A stretch of 64,000 bases of DNA, from the NCBI GenBank assembly GCA_913020045.1, contig CAJWBE010000004.1, positions 62,001 to 126,000 of the forward strand, given 5' to 3'. Below, in pieces: positions 7,574 to 16,260 of this stretch. The notes under the pieces were generated by a model, which saw only the letters and a program-made list of their open reading frames with translations, had not been told where the DNA came from and ran no database searches. Made by a program: the position numbers and the translations under genes. Each line of letters starts with the position of its first letter. Within the stretch, counting starts at the first letter, position 1. The stretch is from an uncultured Oleiphilus sp. Its GTDB lineage: Bacteria > Pseudomonadota > Gammaproteobacteria > Pseudomonadales > Oleiphilaceae.

Positions 7574-9817
7574 CTATCTTTCATTTTTTATCGCCCACTC
7601 AATGAATTCATTCTCCGGCATTGGCTTCGCGATTAGATATCCCTGGACTCCACGCACTTTGTGGTGTGTGAGGTGTTTTAGTTGGTTCTCGTTTTCTACC
7701 CCTTCAGCAATGATATTAAAGCCCAAGGTCTGGGACAGTGAAATAATGGTATCCACGATCGCTGTGCCATCGATATCAATTTGAGCGACAAAGCTTTTGT
7801 CAATTTTGAGTTCATCTATGGGGAAGTGTTGAAGATACGATAGCGACGAATAACCAGTACCGAAGTCATCGACCGAGAACCTGAAACCTTCTTGCTTTAA
7901 ACGTAGCATTTGTTGAACGATTTTATCGACATCGTCCATTAACATGCTTTCCGTTATTTCCAGCTTTAATCGCTTAGGATCGACGTCTTGCTCGCTTGAG
8001 CTTGAACGCAATGCGTCCTCAATATCGCCACTAAATTGGCTCGCGCTGATGTTAATCGCAATCGACATCTTTCCTTTGAAGTTGGGATTTTGGTCAAAGC
8101 CTTTAATTAGATCGCAAGAGTGTTTCATCACCACATCTTGTAGTTTAAAAATGAGGCCTGATTGTTCAGCGACGGGAATAAAGTGGTCAGGAGAAATTAT
8201 TCCTTTCTCTGGATGCTGCCAGCGTATAAGTGCTTCGGCGCCAATAATACGCTTGGTGACAGGATTGATTTGAGGCTGATAATAAACAATGAACTGATCT
8301 TGACTAATCGCTGCGCTTATTTCACGTTCGAGTTGCAGGCGCTGGTCGATAACGCTTTGCAGGATTGGGTTATAGAAAGCGTAACGATTTTTACCCGCTG
8401 ACTTTGATTGGTACATGGCAGAATCTGCACGTCGAAGTGTTTCACCTGCGGAATGGTCTCCGTTTTCTATAATCGCAATGCCAATGCTAGTTGATATTTT
8501 GTACTCACCTTCATTCAGTCTAAAGCTGCGTGACATGGTTGCTATAATCTTGTCTGCCGTCGTTCGCGCCTCGGTATTAATTTTCTCGCTATCACCCGCA
8601 ATAGGCGACAGGATAATGACAAACTCATCGCCACCCATTCGAGCAATAATTTCATCGGCTTTAAGAATCGGCTTTAAGCGTTTGGCCACTAAGCGCAGCA
8701 GCTCGTCGCCGATGGCATGGCCTAGTGAGTCATTTATGCGTTTGAAGTTATCTAGATCACAATAAAGTAATGCAGAAACATGGCGATGGTCTTTAGATTG
8801 GTCGATAACTTTTTGCAAATGTTGTTGCAGCAAACGCCGGTTGGGGAGTTCAGTCAGTGAGTCATAGAAGGCGAGCTTTTCGATTTTGTCTTCGTTTTGT
8901 TTGCGGCGAGTAATGTCTCGTCCCATCCAGACGATATGTTTTTTATCTGGCTCATCGGGAAGGTAATTTTCGACAACGGCCGAGCGTCCTTCAAAAATAC
9001 AGATGCCTTTCTCGACATTCAAATGGTACTCACAAACTTGTACGTCTCCCGTTTCAATTGTTTTGGCGATGACGCTCATCACTTTTTCGGCTTCTTGATG
9101 TTCGAAAACATCGCGCACATTTTCACCGATAACCCGCTGTTGATTTTCGAAAAGTGAGCCCGACTTACCGTTTGTCCCGAATATATCGACATATGCTCCA
9201 AACTCATCAATAACCAAAGCAAGGTCCGGGATGACAGACAAAAATGCGTTGAGTTTGCTGTTCGCATTATTGAGCGCATCAATGAGCGTCTGTTGGCGTG
9301 CTGAGCTTTTGTGCTTTTCAATCGCGACACCCGAAAGGTGGGTGTAACTAGCGATGATATTCAGCGCTTCAATGTTAGGGGTTTTGACTGAGCGATGATA
9401 AATCGCGAATGTACCTAGTATTTCATTCGATGAAGAGAAAATGGGTGTTGACCAGCAAGCGAGTAAATTATGTTCGAGCGCAAGCGAGCTGAAGTCCTCC
9501 CACAGAGGGCTGCTCGCAATGTCTTCAACAATAACTTGTCGCTTAGAATAGGCTGCAGTGCCGCACGAACCAACGCTTTCGCCAATCGTCACGCCGTCAA
9601 TGGCGGATGTGTACTCCGGTGGAAGTCGCGGGGAGGCGCCATGTCTTAGATGCTCACCCTCGAGAAGTAAAATGGAGCTATAGGCCTCAAGACCCATTTC
9701 TTGTTCGATTGCTTCGCAAATTTGAGTCAGGCATTCAGGAAGCTCGGAGCCTAGCGCAATGGTCTCGATTATTTCGTGATACGACAGTTTGTCGAGGTGC
9801 TTATCTGCTTGGATCAT
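7574..9817 (-). CDS. GAF-PAS-GGDEF-EAL cyclic-di-GMP signalling protein
   Basis: 747-residue cytoplasmic protein with no membrane segment. In order it has a GAF domain (about 25-165), a PAS domain (about 190-305, ending in GRDITRRK), a GGDEF domain (about 313-480, intact GGDEF at 395-399) and an EAL domain (about 495-745). The EAL domain has EAL at 528-530, the LEITES, DDFGTGYSS and KIDKSFV metal/catalytic motifs and a late AEGVEN. The four residues at the I-site position (386-389, KADE) are not RxxD, so product inhibition is not expected. Both synthesis and hydrolysis of c-di-GMP are chemically possible; which dominates is not readable here. Monocistronic, with over 200 bases free on each side. 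Confidence 0.92.
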   Translation of the reverse strand: MIQADKHLDKLSYHEIIETIALGSELPECLTQICEAIEQEMGLEAYSSILLLEGEHLRHGASPRLPPEYTSAIDGVTIGESVGSCGTAAYSKRQVIVEDIASSPLWEDFSSLALEHNLLACWSTPIFSSSNEILGTFAIYHRSVKTPNIEALNIIASYTHLSGVAIEKHKSSARQQTLIDALNNANSKLNAFLSVIPDLALVIDEFGAYVDIFGTNGKSGSLFENQQRVIGENVRDVFEHQEAEKVMSVIAKTIETGDVQVCEYHLNVEKGICIFEGRSAVVENYLPDEPDKKHIVWMGRDITRRKQNEDKIEKLAFYDSLTELPNRRLLQQHLQKVIDQSKDHRHVSALLYCDLDNFKRINDSLGHAIGDELLRLVAKRLKPILKADEIIARMGGDEFVIILSPIAGDSEKINTEARTTADKIIATMSRSFRLNEGEYKISTSIGIAIIENGDHSAGETLRRADSAMYQSKSAGKNRYAFYNPILQSVIDQRLQLEREISAAISQDQFIVYYQPQINPVTKRIIGAEALIRWQHPEKGIISPDHFIPVAEQSGLIFKLQDVVMKHSCDLIKGFDQNPNFKGKMSIAINISASQFSGDIEDALRSSSSEQDVDPKRLKLEITESMLMDDVDKIVQQMLRLKQEGFRFSVDDFGTGYSSLSYLQHFPIDELKIDKSFVAQIDIDGTAIVDTIISLSQTLGFNIIAEGVENENQLKHLTHHKVRGVQGYLIAKPMPENEFIEWAIKNER

Positions 9818-10034
9818 AGAGCATACAACTTTGCAGGCAAAGATTATTTAATAGCCAGAAGTATAGTGCTAAAAGGTCCGTATTCAATTCGACAGATGAA
9901 TTTTTAGGCGTCATTCTTTCGCTTCAATAACGCTCTAACAGGATTGCTTAACGCAGAATATTGCTCCATCAAGAGGCTAACTATTTGTACGATGAGGAGT
10001 CTGTGTGTGTAAGTAGGTTGCGCCACGATCCTCG

Positions 10035-10068
10035 CCCTATGGTCAGGCTTGCAAAACCAGCCATAGGG
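10035..10068. repeat. Inverted repeat downstream of the SDR gene
   Basis: CCCTATGG and CCATAGGG are perfect 8-base complements separated by 18 bases. No T-run follows on either strand, so a classical terminator is not supported. It lies in the about 290-base gap between two reverse-strand genes and could be an operator or an mRNA 3'-end hairpin of the SDR/acyltransferase operon. Confidence 0.4.
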
Positions 10069-10109
10069 ATACCTGCGCACTTACATGTGCACAATTATGC
10101 TCGAGTCGT

Positions 10110-11081
10110 TTAGTTTTTTATTTCTCGATAGTACCGAAAAATCTCTTTAAGCGGACGCTTAGGTTTAAAGCCAAACTTTTCTTCGAACGCCTTGCCGTTT
10201 ATTACGACGGGGTATTTGAAATAGTTAACCAGGTATGAGGGGAACATTTTCAAACTAATCAAACGGGTAATTAGCCTTGGCACTGAAGGTGGAATGGACG
10301 GTATGGGGACTGCCGTACAATCACAGTAATCGAGTGCTTCTTGGTATGATATCCAATCGCTTGGCGCTACATTGTAGACTCCGCGCTTGCTCTTCTTATG
10401 AGCCAGTTCAATTGCGTCAGCCATGTCATCAATATGAATAAACTGCATGATCGGTGAAAAACCCATTAGAGCGGGAGAGTAGTTGTGCGATAGCAGTCGG
10501 CTCATGGTGTTCTTTACACCAGGCCCGACAATGTTGCACGGTCTGAGAATGGTGATATTCAGGTCTGGATACCGCCATAGATAGATGTTCGCCAAATTTT
10601 CTAACTCGACAGAGTCCACCAAGTCCATCGTTAGCTCGGCCGCTTTTAGCGGCGCTGTTTCATCGATGAGGGCTGGGTTATAAGGGGATGCGCCGTACAC
10701 GTGATAGGTCGACAAAACGATGACGTTACTGATGCCATATTTGTGGCTTAAATCCAGCAACTTTTGAGTGCCAATAACGTTGGCGTTGTAGCGGCGCAAT
10801 CGGGTTTCTTCACTCGACGAAATCCGGCCTAAATGAATCACACTGTCGAAAGAATAGGTTTTAAAAAGGTCTTCAAAAACACGTTTCGTGAAGTCGATTT
10901 TATAGCTTGGAATATCATCGCTATGAAACGTAAGCTCTCTGAAATCTACGGCTACAATCTGGTATTTACCGCGTAGTCGGTTAATGACTTGCTGAGATAA
11001 GGCACCTGCGGCGCCCGTTATCAAAACCGTTTTCTTTGGTGAACGCTGTTTCTTTGGGCTCGGGGTAGGTGTAGCGGTCAT
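10110..11081 (-). CDS. SDR-family NAD(P)-binding protein with degenerate catalytic dyad
   Basis: 323-residue protein of the NAD-dependent epimerase/dehydratase (extended SDR) superfamily. The fingerprint TGAAGALS (22-29) keeps two glycines but has Ser at the third position. STYHVYG and RPCNIVGPG match SDR strands. Where SDR enzymes carry Y-x-x-x-K there is LVDSV, so the usual catalytic Tyr and Lys appear absent. The ATG at 11081 overlaps the stop of the upstream acyltransferase gene (ATGA), so the two are translationally coupled and probably act together in lipid metabolism. It may bind NAD(P) in a non-catalytic or altered role. Substrate unknown. Confidence 0.8.
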   Translation of the reverse strand: MTATPTPSPKKQRSPKKTVLITGAAGALSQQVINRLRGKYQIVAVDFRELTFHSDDIPSYKIDFTKRVFEDLFKTYSFDSVIHLGRISSSEETRLRRYNANVIGTQKLLDLSHKYGISNVIVLSTYHVYGASPYNPALIDETAPLKAAELTMDLVDSVELENLANIYLWRYPDLNITILRPCNIVGPGVKNTMSRLLSHNYSPALMGFSPIMQFIHIDDMADAIELAHKKSKRGVYNVAPSDWISYQEALDYCDCTAVPIPSIPPSVPRLITRLISLKMFPSYLVNYFKYPVVINGKAFEEKFGFKPKRPLKEIFRYYREIKN

Positions 11082-11896
11082 TCAAAGACTCCTTGTCTTT
11101 CTTCTAAGCCTTTGGCGATGAGGCCGTTAATAGAGTTCTTCACCTTTTCAACGCGTCGCGTAATTTGCTCTTCAGTCAGCTCTTCATTTTCAAAATAGAT
11201 AGGTTTACCAAAACTAAGAATCACTTTTGCAGGCAGCACAACAGGCAGGGCAATTGGCACATAAGGAACGCCCAAAAGTTTCGCCAAGGGTTTTACATTG
11301 GCGATTGCTGGGATGGTTTCTTCGCAACCTACCACGCCAACCGGAATAATCGGCGTATTGTGTTTCATCGCTAAATGGACGAAGCCACTGCCAAAGCGTT
11401 GCAGCTGATAGCGGTCTTTATACAATTTTCCTGAACCGCGAACTCCTTCAGGGAAGACAATGACGGCTTCGTTGTTTTCGAGCATGCGAGCGCAATTGGT
11501 CGGGTCGCCAAGCACCGCGCCAAGCTGATTCAAAAAATTACCCAAGAAAGGAACAGTCGGGAAAAACCGTTCAATCATCGCGCGCGGGTAACGCGGAGAC
11601 TTTTCTCTGTTGGCAACCGCGTACGCAATCAAGGTTCCATCGATAGGCAATTGCCCGCTATGATTTCCGACGATCAGAACAGGGCCCTTAGCAGGCACAT
11701 TTTCTACGCCATTCGTTTTGACACGGAAGTACTTTTTATAGACCGAGTCGAACAAAGAAAAGACAATTTTGCTGGTGTCTTTGTTAAACCCCCATGGATC
11801 ATATCCGAGGCTTCCGACCGGCTTTTCAATTCGGTCGAGCTGTTCGTCTAACTCTTTCGAGACAAGTGTATCTTTCAGAAATGATTTCAAGCCCAT
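11078..11896 (-). CDS. Lysophospholipid acyltransferase (PlsC-like) family protein
   Basis: 272 residues with a glycerolipid acyltransferase fold. It transfers an acyl group from acyl-CoA or acyl-ACP to a lysophospholipid or another alcohol at the inner membrane. Block I reads GNHSGQLPID, with His and Asp six residues apart instead of the textbook four (H-x4-D). Block III is IVFPEGVRGS and block IV is TPIIPVGVVG. No clear transmembrane helix precedes the domain. The ATG at 11896 begins MGLKSFLKD. It is first in a two-gene operon with the SDR protein, sharing an ATGA junction. Confidence 0.82.
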   Translation of the reverse strand: MGLKSFLKDTLVSKELDEQLDRIEKPVGSLGYDPWGFNKDTSKIVFSLFDSVYKKYFRVKTNGVENVPAKGPVLIVGNHSGQLPIDGTLIAYAVANREKSPRYPRAMIERFFPTVPFLGNFLNQLGAVLGDPTNCARMLENNEAVIVFPEGVRGSGKLYKDRYQLQRFGSGFVHLAMKHNTPIIPVGVVGCEETIPAIANVKPLAKLLGVPYVPIALPVVLPAKVILSFGKPIYFENEELTEEQITRRVEKVKNSINGLIAKGLEERQGVFE

Positions 11897-12025
11897 TTTT
11901 TATCCTTAATAAGCTGGGTACAACGCGGCACTATACAGGCACAGCTAGCAGTCGTTATTATTCCATAGTTTGACGGCTGATAATCAACTCTTTGGCTTGA
12001 TATTCATCAACTGGACGCTTTTTTT

Positions 12026-12478
12026 ATGGACAACGATATTTCGTGGCAGTGTAGTGCATTCGCCGAGCTTTCGAATGAGCAGTTATATGCATTGCTAAGG
12101 CTGCGCCAAGAGGTGTTTGTGTTAGAGCAGAACTGTCTGTATCAAGACCTCGATGGGAACGATCAATTAGCGTTGCATATTCAGGGTTATCGGTCAGGAA
12201 AGCTTGTCGCTTATAGTCGAATATTGTGTCCAAATACACGATTCAAAGAGCCATCCATTGGGCGTGTAATTGTTTCTTCCTGTGAGAGAGCCTCTGGCTT
12301 AGGTTACCAACTTATGCATGAATCGCTCGCCGCCTGTCGTGATCTATACCCTAGCCAGTCCATCCGCATTTCGGCGCAAGTTCATCTCAAGAGTTTTTAC
12401 GCGAAGTTGGGGTTTGAGGTGTCGTCTGAGGTCTATGACGAAGACGGCATTGCGCATGCAGAGATGCTTGCGCGATAG
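12026..12478 (+). CDS. elaA: ElaA-type GNAT N-acetyltransferase
   Basis: 150-residue GNAT protein with the ElaA signatures LYALLRLRQEVFVLEQNC and YQDLDGNDQ. Both the family length and the acetyl-CoA-binding segment (GRVIVS then GLGYQLM) are present. ElaA is a broadly conserved acetyltransferase of unclear substrate. The start at 12026 is an ATG following a T-run. It is divergent from the acyltransferase operon and no partner gene is evident. Confidence 0.88.
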   Translation: MDNDISWQCSAFAELSNEQLYALLRLRQEVFVLEQNCLYQDLDGNDQLALHIQGYRSGKLVAYSRILCPNTRFKEPSIGRVIVSSCERASGLGYQLMHESLAACRDLYPSQSIRISAQVHLKSFYAKLGFEVSSEVYDEDGIAHAEMLAR

Positions 12479-12798
12479 CGAGTTATCGGCGAAAAGATGG
12501 AGAGATGGCAACTGGAACGGGTAGGAAGCGCCTAAAGCTCGTTTACCTATATCAAGCGTCTGACAATTAGACATTTAGCAGCGTGAAAACTGCTTTGATT
12601 GATGATCAAAAACCAAAACAGAAAGTCCACCAATAGCTTAGATTCGGCCGAGAAGAGAAGAAATTGAACTCCCTCGTCTGTTAGTATGCCGACGTGGCTA
12701 ATTTAAGTGCAGCTTATGCTTAACAATAATCAAGAAGGTAGGTCTTCGATCGTTTTGTTCAATGGTGTTTTTTCAATGAGTTTTATTACGGTGTATAT
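12479..12798. other. Intergenic region upstream of a small secreted-protein gene
   Basis: About 320 bases with no frame that looks coding. It should contain the end of elaA transcription and the promoter for the gene at 12799. I see neither a convincing terminator stem nor a clear sigma-70 promoter pair. Confidence 0.4.
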
Positions 12799-13230
12799 AT
12801 GAAGGTATTAATTTTCGGGCTTATTCTTTCAGTCTTTGCGTCAAGCACCTTTTCGGCGACACTTTCGTCGAAAAAAGAAGCGAAAACGTTAGCAAGTGAT
12901 GTTATGTCGCACATTGGAAAAGGAAATATGGAGGCAGGAGTACAATTAACACGGCCATATCTCATTATCCCAGAGCATGAGTTTCTTGGAATGTTAGATC
13001 AAATGAAAATGCAGGGTCCAGCAATTACGCAACGCTTTGGAAAAACTCTGAGTATAGAGCTGGCTGTAATAGAAGAAGTCGGCGACTCTCTTATGCTAGT
13101 GATGTATCTGCAAAAATTCGAGAAGCATGTTTTACGCTGGAAATTCTATTACTATAAACCAGACCAAGAGTGGGTTCTTAATACGTTTACCTTTGATGAC
13201 CAAATCTTCGCAATGTTTCAAAACCAGTAA
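12799..13230 (+). CDS. Small secreted/periplasmic protein of unknown function
   Basis: 143 residues. The first 20 (MKVLIFGLILSVFASSTFSA) form a typical Sec signal peptide with likely cleavage after TFSA. The mature part is a mixed alpha/beta domain starting with charged helices (KKEAKTLASDVMSHI). Several aromatic residues (WKFYYYKPDQEWVL) near the end suggest a beta-rich core like a small periplasmic NTF2/cystatin-type fold, but this is only an impression. No cysteines in the mature part. I do not recognise the family. The gene is isolated and the ribosome binding site is weak. Confidence 0.75.
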   Translation: MKVLIFGLILSVFASSTFSATLSSKKEAKTLASDVMSHIGKGNMEAGVQLTRPYLIIPEHEFLGMLDQMKMQGPAITQRFGKTLSIELAVIEEVGDSLMLVMYLQKFEKHVLRWKFYYYKPDQEWVLNTFTFDDQIFAMFQNQ

Positions 13231-13341
13231 ACATAACAAGGTATCGATGTAGAGTTCGCCACTTTCACCAATTTAGTGAATACTTTTTGATGGATTCATA
13301 CTTTATCCGGTTAGAGCGCTTGGGCTCCTCTGCAAAACAAG

Positions 13342-15291
13342 CTACTTCTTAGAAGGTTTTGTCTTAGCCGGCTTCGGTGCCCACCAATTTTCGACGCCAA
13401 GCGTATATTTTGGCTGACTGCTTGGGTATTCAAACTTGTCCCATTGTGCCAGACGATGATGCCCCACGTGCCAGTTTGGGATGATGTAGTGGTGCCAAAG
13501 TAGCACGCGGTCTAGTGCTTTCATGGCGCTGCGCAACTCGTCTCTCGAAGTGGCCGCGAGGACACTTTCAAGTAATGTGTCCACAACTGGAAGGTTAACG
13601 CTGGCGTAATTTTGGCTGCCAATCTGGTTCGCGGTGGCGGAGTGGAAGTAGTCGCGTTGCTCGAAGCTAGGTGCTTTTCCTTGACTGAGTACGTAGGTCA
13701 TCATGTCAAAGTCAAAATTGTCGATGCGGACTTTGTATTGCGTGGAATCTACAAGTCTTACTGTGGCTTTTATCCCTATCTTCTCTAGGTTTTTAGTGAA
13801 CGGCAGAATGATCCGTTGAAGCCCTGCTTGTCGCAATAGAATCTCAAATTCGAATGGTTTGTTGGTGTCAGTATTAACTAAGCGTTGTTGCGACATGCTC
13901 CAACCCGCCTCATCGAGAAGGGCTAATGCGCGACGAATTTGTGGTCGTAAATTCCCATTTCCTTTTGTCGTCGATGCAACGAAAGGCCCATCAAACAAAG
14001 CCGCAGGCAGGTGCTTTCTATGCGGCTCCAATAGGGCCGACTCTGCTTCTGATATTGACGCGCCGGCGGAGAAGTCAGAGTTTGGGTAGTAAGTGTGATT
14101 TCGTTTGTAGGCATCGTTAAAGAGGTTCGCATTCGTCCATTCAAAGTCGAACATTAGGCTGATCGCCTCGCGCACTTTGGGGTCGTTAAATAGCGCGCGT
14201 CGGGTGTTAAAAAAGAATCCTTGTGTACCCGAGGGGATTTCATGCTCGATTGTTCGTTTTAGAACGCGTCCATCCCTAAGCGCGGGGAAGTCGTATCCTT
14301 TTGCCCAATTTTTAGCCGTGTAGTCATAATACAAATCAAACTCACCCGCTTTGAACGCCTCGAACGCAATGGTTTGGTCTCGATAGTATTGAATATCAAC
14401 GTTGTCGAAGTTATATCGACCTTGATATAGGTTTAGTGATGCGCCCCAAAAGTTGGGCACTCTCTCTAGACGAATAGAATTCCCTATGTCGAACCTTTCG
14501 ATGCGGTAAGGCCCACTTAATAGCGGGGGTATTTGTGAAGAACTAGCAAACTCTTTATCTTGCCAATAATGTTGCGGAAGTATTGGCATTTCCCCAAAAC
14601 GAAGAATGCTAGCGCCTTGCCCTGCTTGTTTAAACGTTACGCGAACAGTTTTGGCAGAGGCGGCGACGACGGTGCTGACGTTAAGCAGAGACTGCTGAAA
14701 TCGAGGATGGCCATCTTTTAACAGTGCGTTATACGAGTAAACCACATCATGCGCGTCAACGGGATGGTCATCATGAAACGCGGCGTCAGGACGAATGGAA
14801 AATTCAACCCAACGATAGTCTTTGGGATAGCGTAATGAGTGAGCCAATAAACCATATGCACTTTGCGGCTCATCACCCGAGGGTGAGTAGGAGCCTGTGC
14901 CAGCGAGTAAGGTTTCATTAAGTTCGGAAAACCCATACATGAATTGGCCGGGCGTGTTAAACGGACTGGTGCCTTTTAGCGTGTATGGGTTGAGTGAGTC
15001 GTAGGTGCCAAAGCCCATCAGCTTTAGCGTTCCGCCCTTTGGCGCCAAGGCGTTGACGAAATCGAAATGAGGAAAACCTTTCGGGTATTTCAAGTCTCCG
15101 TGCAGGGCAAAGCCATGAGACTCAACAAAGTCTTCAGCTTTAGCCACGGGCGTCGACCAAACGAGTAGGCCGAGCAACGCCCAGAGTACAGATAGAAAAA
15201 GCGCAGAATAACGTGCTTTCTTTGGTCTACCCGGGGCCTTTAAGTTAGTCGGAGCTAGATGCGTATGTGTTGGTTTTATTATGGCGATCAT
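13342..15291 (-). CDS. yejA: Extracellular solute-binding protein, family 5 (YejA-like)
   Basis: 649-residue periplasmic binding protein of the peptide/oligopeptide ABC-transporter class. The closest match I recognise is E. coli YejA (HFDYVNPAAPKGG in YejA, HFDFVNALAPKGG here; also WVEFSIRPDAAFHD, GPYRIERFDIGNSI, FNTRRALFNDPKVREAI). The ATG at 15291 is chosen, giving a long basic n-region and then a signal-peptide core (ALFLSVLWALLGLLVW) with cleavage near AKAED. A longer open frame to 15450 would overlap mmsB and lacks homology. No yejB, yejE or yejF permease or ATPase genes are adjacent, so it is an orphan component. The C-terminus ends in a Lys-rich tail. Confidence 0.85.
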   Translation of the reverse strand: MIAIIKPTHTHLAPTNLKAPGRPKKARYSALFLSVLWALLGLLVWSTPVAKAEDFVESHGFALHGDLKYPKGFPHFDFVNALAPKGGTLKLMGFGTYDSLNPYTLKGTSPFNTPGQFMYGFSELNETLLAGTGSYSPSGDEPQSAYGLLAHSLRYPKDYRWVEFSIRPDAAFHDDHPVDAHDVVYSYNALLKDGHPRFQQSLLNVSTVVAASAKTVRVTFKQAGQGASILRFGEMPILPQHYWQDKEFASSSQIPPLLSGPYRIERFDIGNSIRLERVPNFWGASLNLYQGRYNFDNVDIQYYRDQTIAFEAFKAGEFDLYYDYTAKNWAKGYDFPALRDGRVLKRTIEHEIPSGTQGFFFNTRRALFNDPKVREAISLMFDFEWTNANLFNDAYKRNHTYYPNSDFSAGASISEAESALLEPHRKHLPAALFDGPFVASTTKGNGNLRPQIRRALALLDEAGWSMSQQRLVNTDTNKPFEFEILLRQAGLQRIILPFTKNLEKIGIKATVRLVDSTQYKVRIDNFDFDMMTYVLSQGKAPSFEQRDYFHSATANQIGSQNYASVNLPVVDTLLESVLAATSRDELRSAMKALDRVLLWHHYIIPNWHVGHHRLAQWDKFEYPSSQPKYTLGVENWWAPKPAKTKPSKK

Positions 15292-15361
15292 TGCGTGTAT
15301 TCGGCTTCCCGTGAACGTTGTTGATGACCATATTAAATCATAGGATGGGCGAATGACCGAC

Positions 15362-16240
15362 TCATAATGATTCAATAATGCTCGAGAAGTCTTTCTTCCC
15401 GTCACCTGCAGCTTGCTTGTTTTGGTACATTTTAAGGGCTGCTGAGCCAAGTGGTGTCGGGCTGTTGATCGCGTTCGCGTTGTCGATTGCCAAGTTAAGA
15501 TCTTTGGTCATGAGGTCAACCATAAACCCAGGTTGGTAGTCGTTTGACGCGGGGCTTGTTGGCATCACGCCGGGATAAGGGTTGTAACGCTCAAGGCTCC
15601 AATTTTTACCTGAACTGGCTAGCATGATCTCAGATAGGACGCTTGCGTCTAAACCGTTTTGAGTACCAAGGCGCAGTGCCTCACTGGTGCCGATCATGTG
15701 AATCGCAAGCAGCATGTTGTTGCACATTTTCGCGACCTGGCCCGCGCCATCAGGGCCAGCATGAAAAATATTCTGTCCCATTGCCGCGAGAATCGGTTTT
15801 GCTTTCTCAAAGGTTGATGCACTGCCACCACACATAAACGACAACGTACCGGCCGCCGCAGCCGCGACACCTCCGGATACTGGAGCGTCGAGCATCTCTA
15901 CGTTTTTTTCTACACAGGCTTGATGGACGGATCTAGCGGTTTCTGCGTCGATGGTTGATGAGTCAATCACCAGCGTACCGGCCTTAATGACGCTGAGCAG
16001 GCCGTCTGAGCCAGTGTATAACGATAAGACATGCTTTCCTGCGGGCAGCATTGAGATGATGACTTGTGCGCCATCGGCTGCGCTAGAGGCGCTTGGCGAT
16101 GCCGTTGCGCCTTGTGATTCAAGTGTGCCCATCAGTTCTGGTACTAGGTCAAAAACGCGTACTTGATGGCCCGCTCGTACTAAGTTTTGAGCCATTGGTC
16201 CGCCCATATTTCCAAGGCCAATAAATGCTACTGTCGTCAT
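15362..16240 (-). CDS. mmsB: 3-Hydroxyisobutyrate dehydrogenase
   Basis: 292-residue NAD-dependent beta-hydroxyacid dehydrogenase that oxidises 3-hydroxyisobutyrate to methylmalonate semialdehyde in valine breakdown. The N-terminal FIGLGNMGGPMA (6-17) binds NAD, DAPVSGGVAAA is the substrate-binding block, and GQVAKMCNN contains the catalytic Lys. The end (GDGKKDFSSIIE) is the typical cofactor-domain tail. It is the last gene of the valine operon and its product is the substrate of MmsA, encoded at the operon's other end. Confidence 0.93.
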   Translation of the reverse strand: MTTVAFIGLGNMGGPMAQNLVRAGHQVRVFDLVPELMGTLESQGATASPSASSAADGAQVIISMLPAGKHVLSLYTGSDGLLSVIKAGTLVIDSSTIDAETARSVHQACVEKNVEMLDAPVSGGVAAAAAGTLSFMCGGSASTFEKAKPILAAMGQNIFHAGPDGAGQVAKMCNNMLLAIHMIGTSEALRLGTQNGLDASVLSEIMLASSGKNWSLERYNPYPGVMPTSPASNDYQPGFMVDLMTKDLNLAIDNANAINSPTPLGSAALKMYQNKQAAGDGKKDFSSIIESL

Positions 16241-16260
16241 GTCTTTCTCCTATGAGAGCG

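Noticed and set aside
15292-15450. N-terminal extension of the YejA-like protein
   Set aside because: The extension would overlap mmsB by 89 bases and puts 53 residues before a normal signal peptide. The ATG at 15291 explains the protein better.
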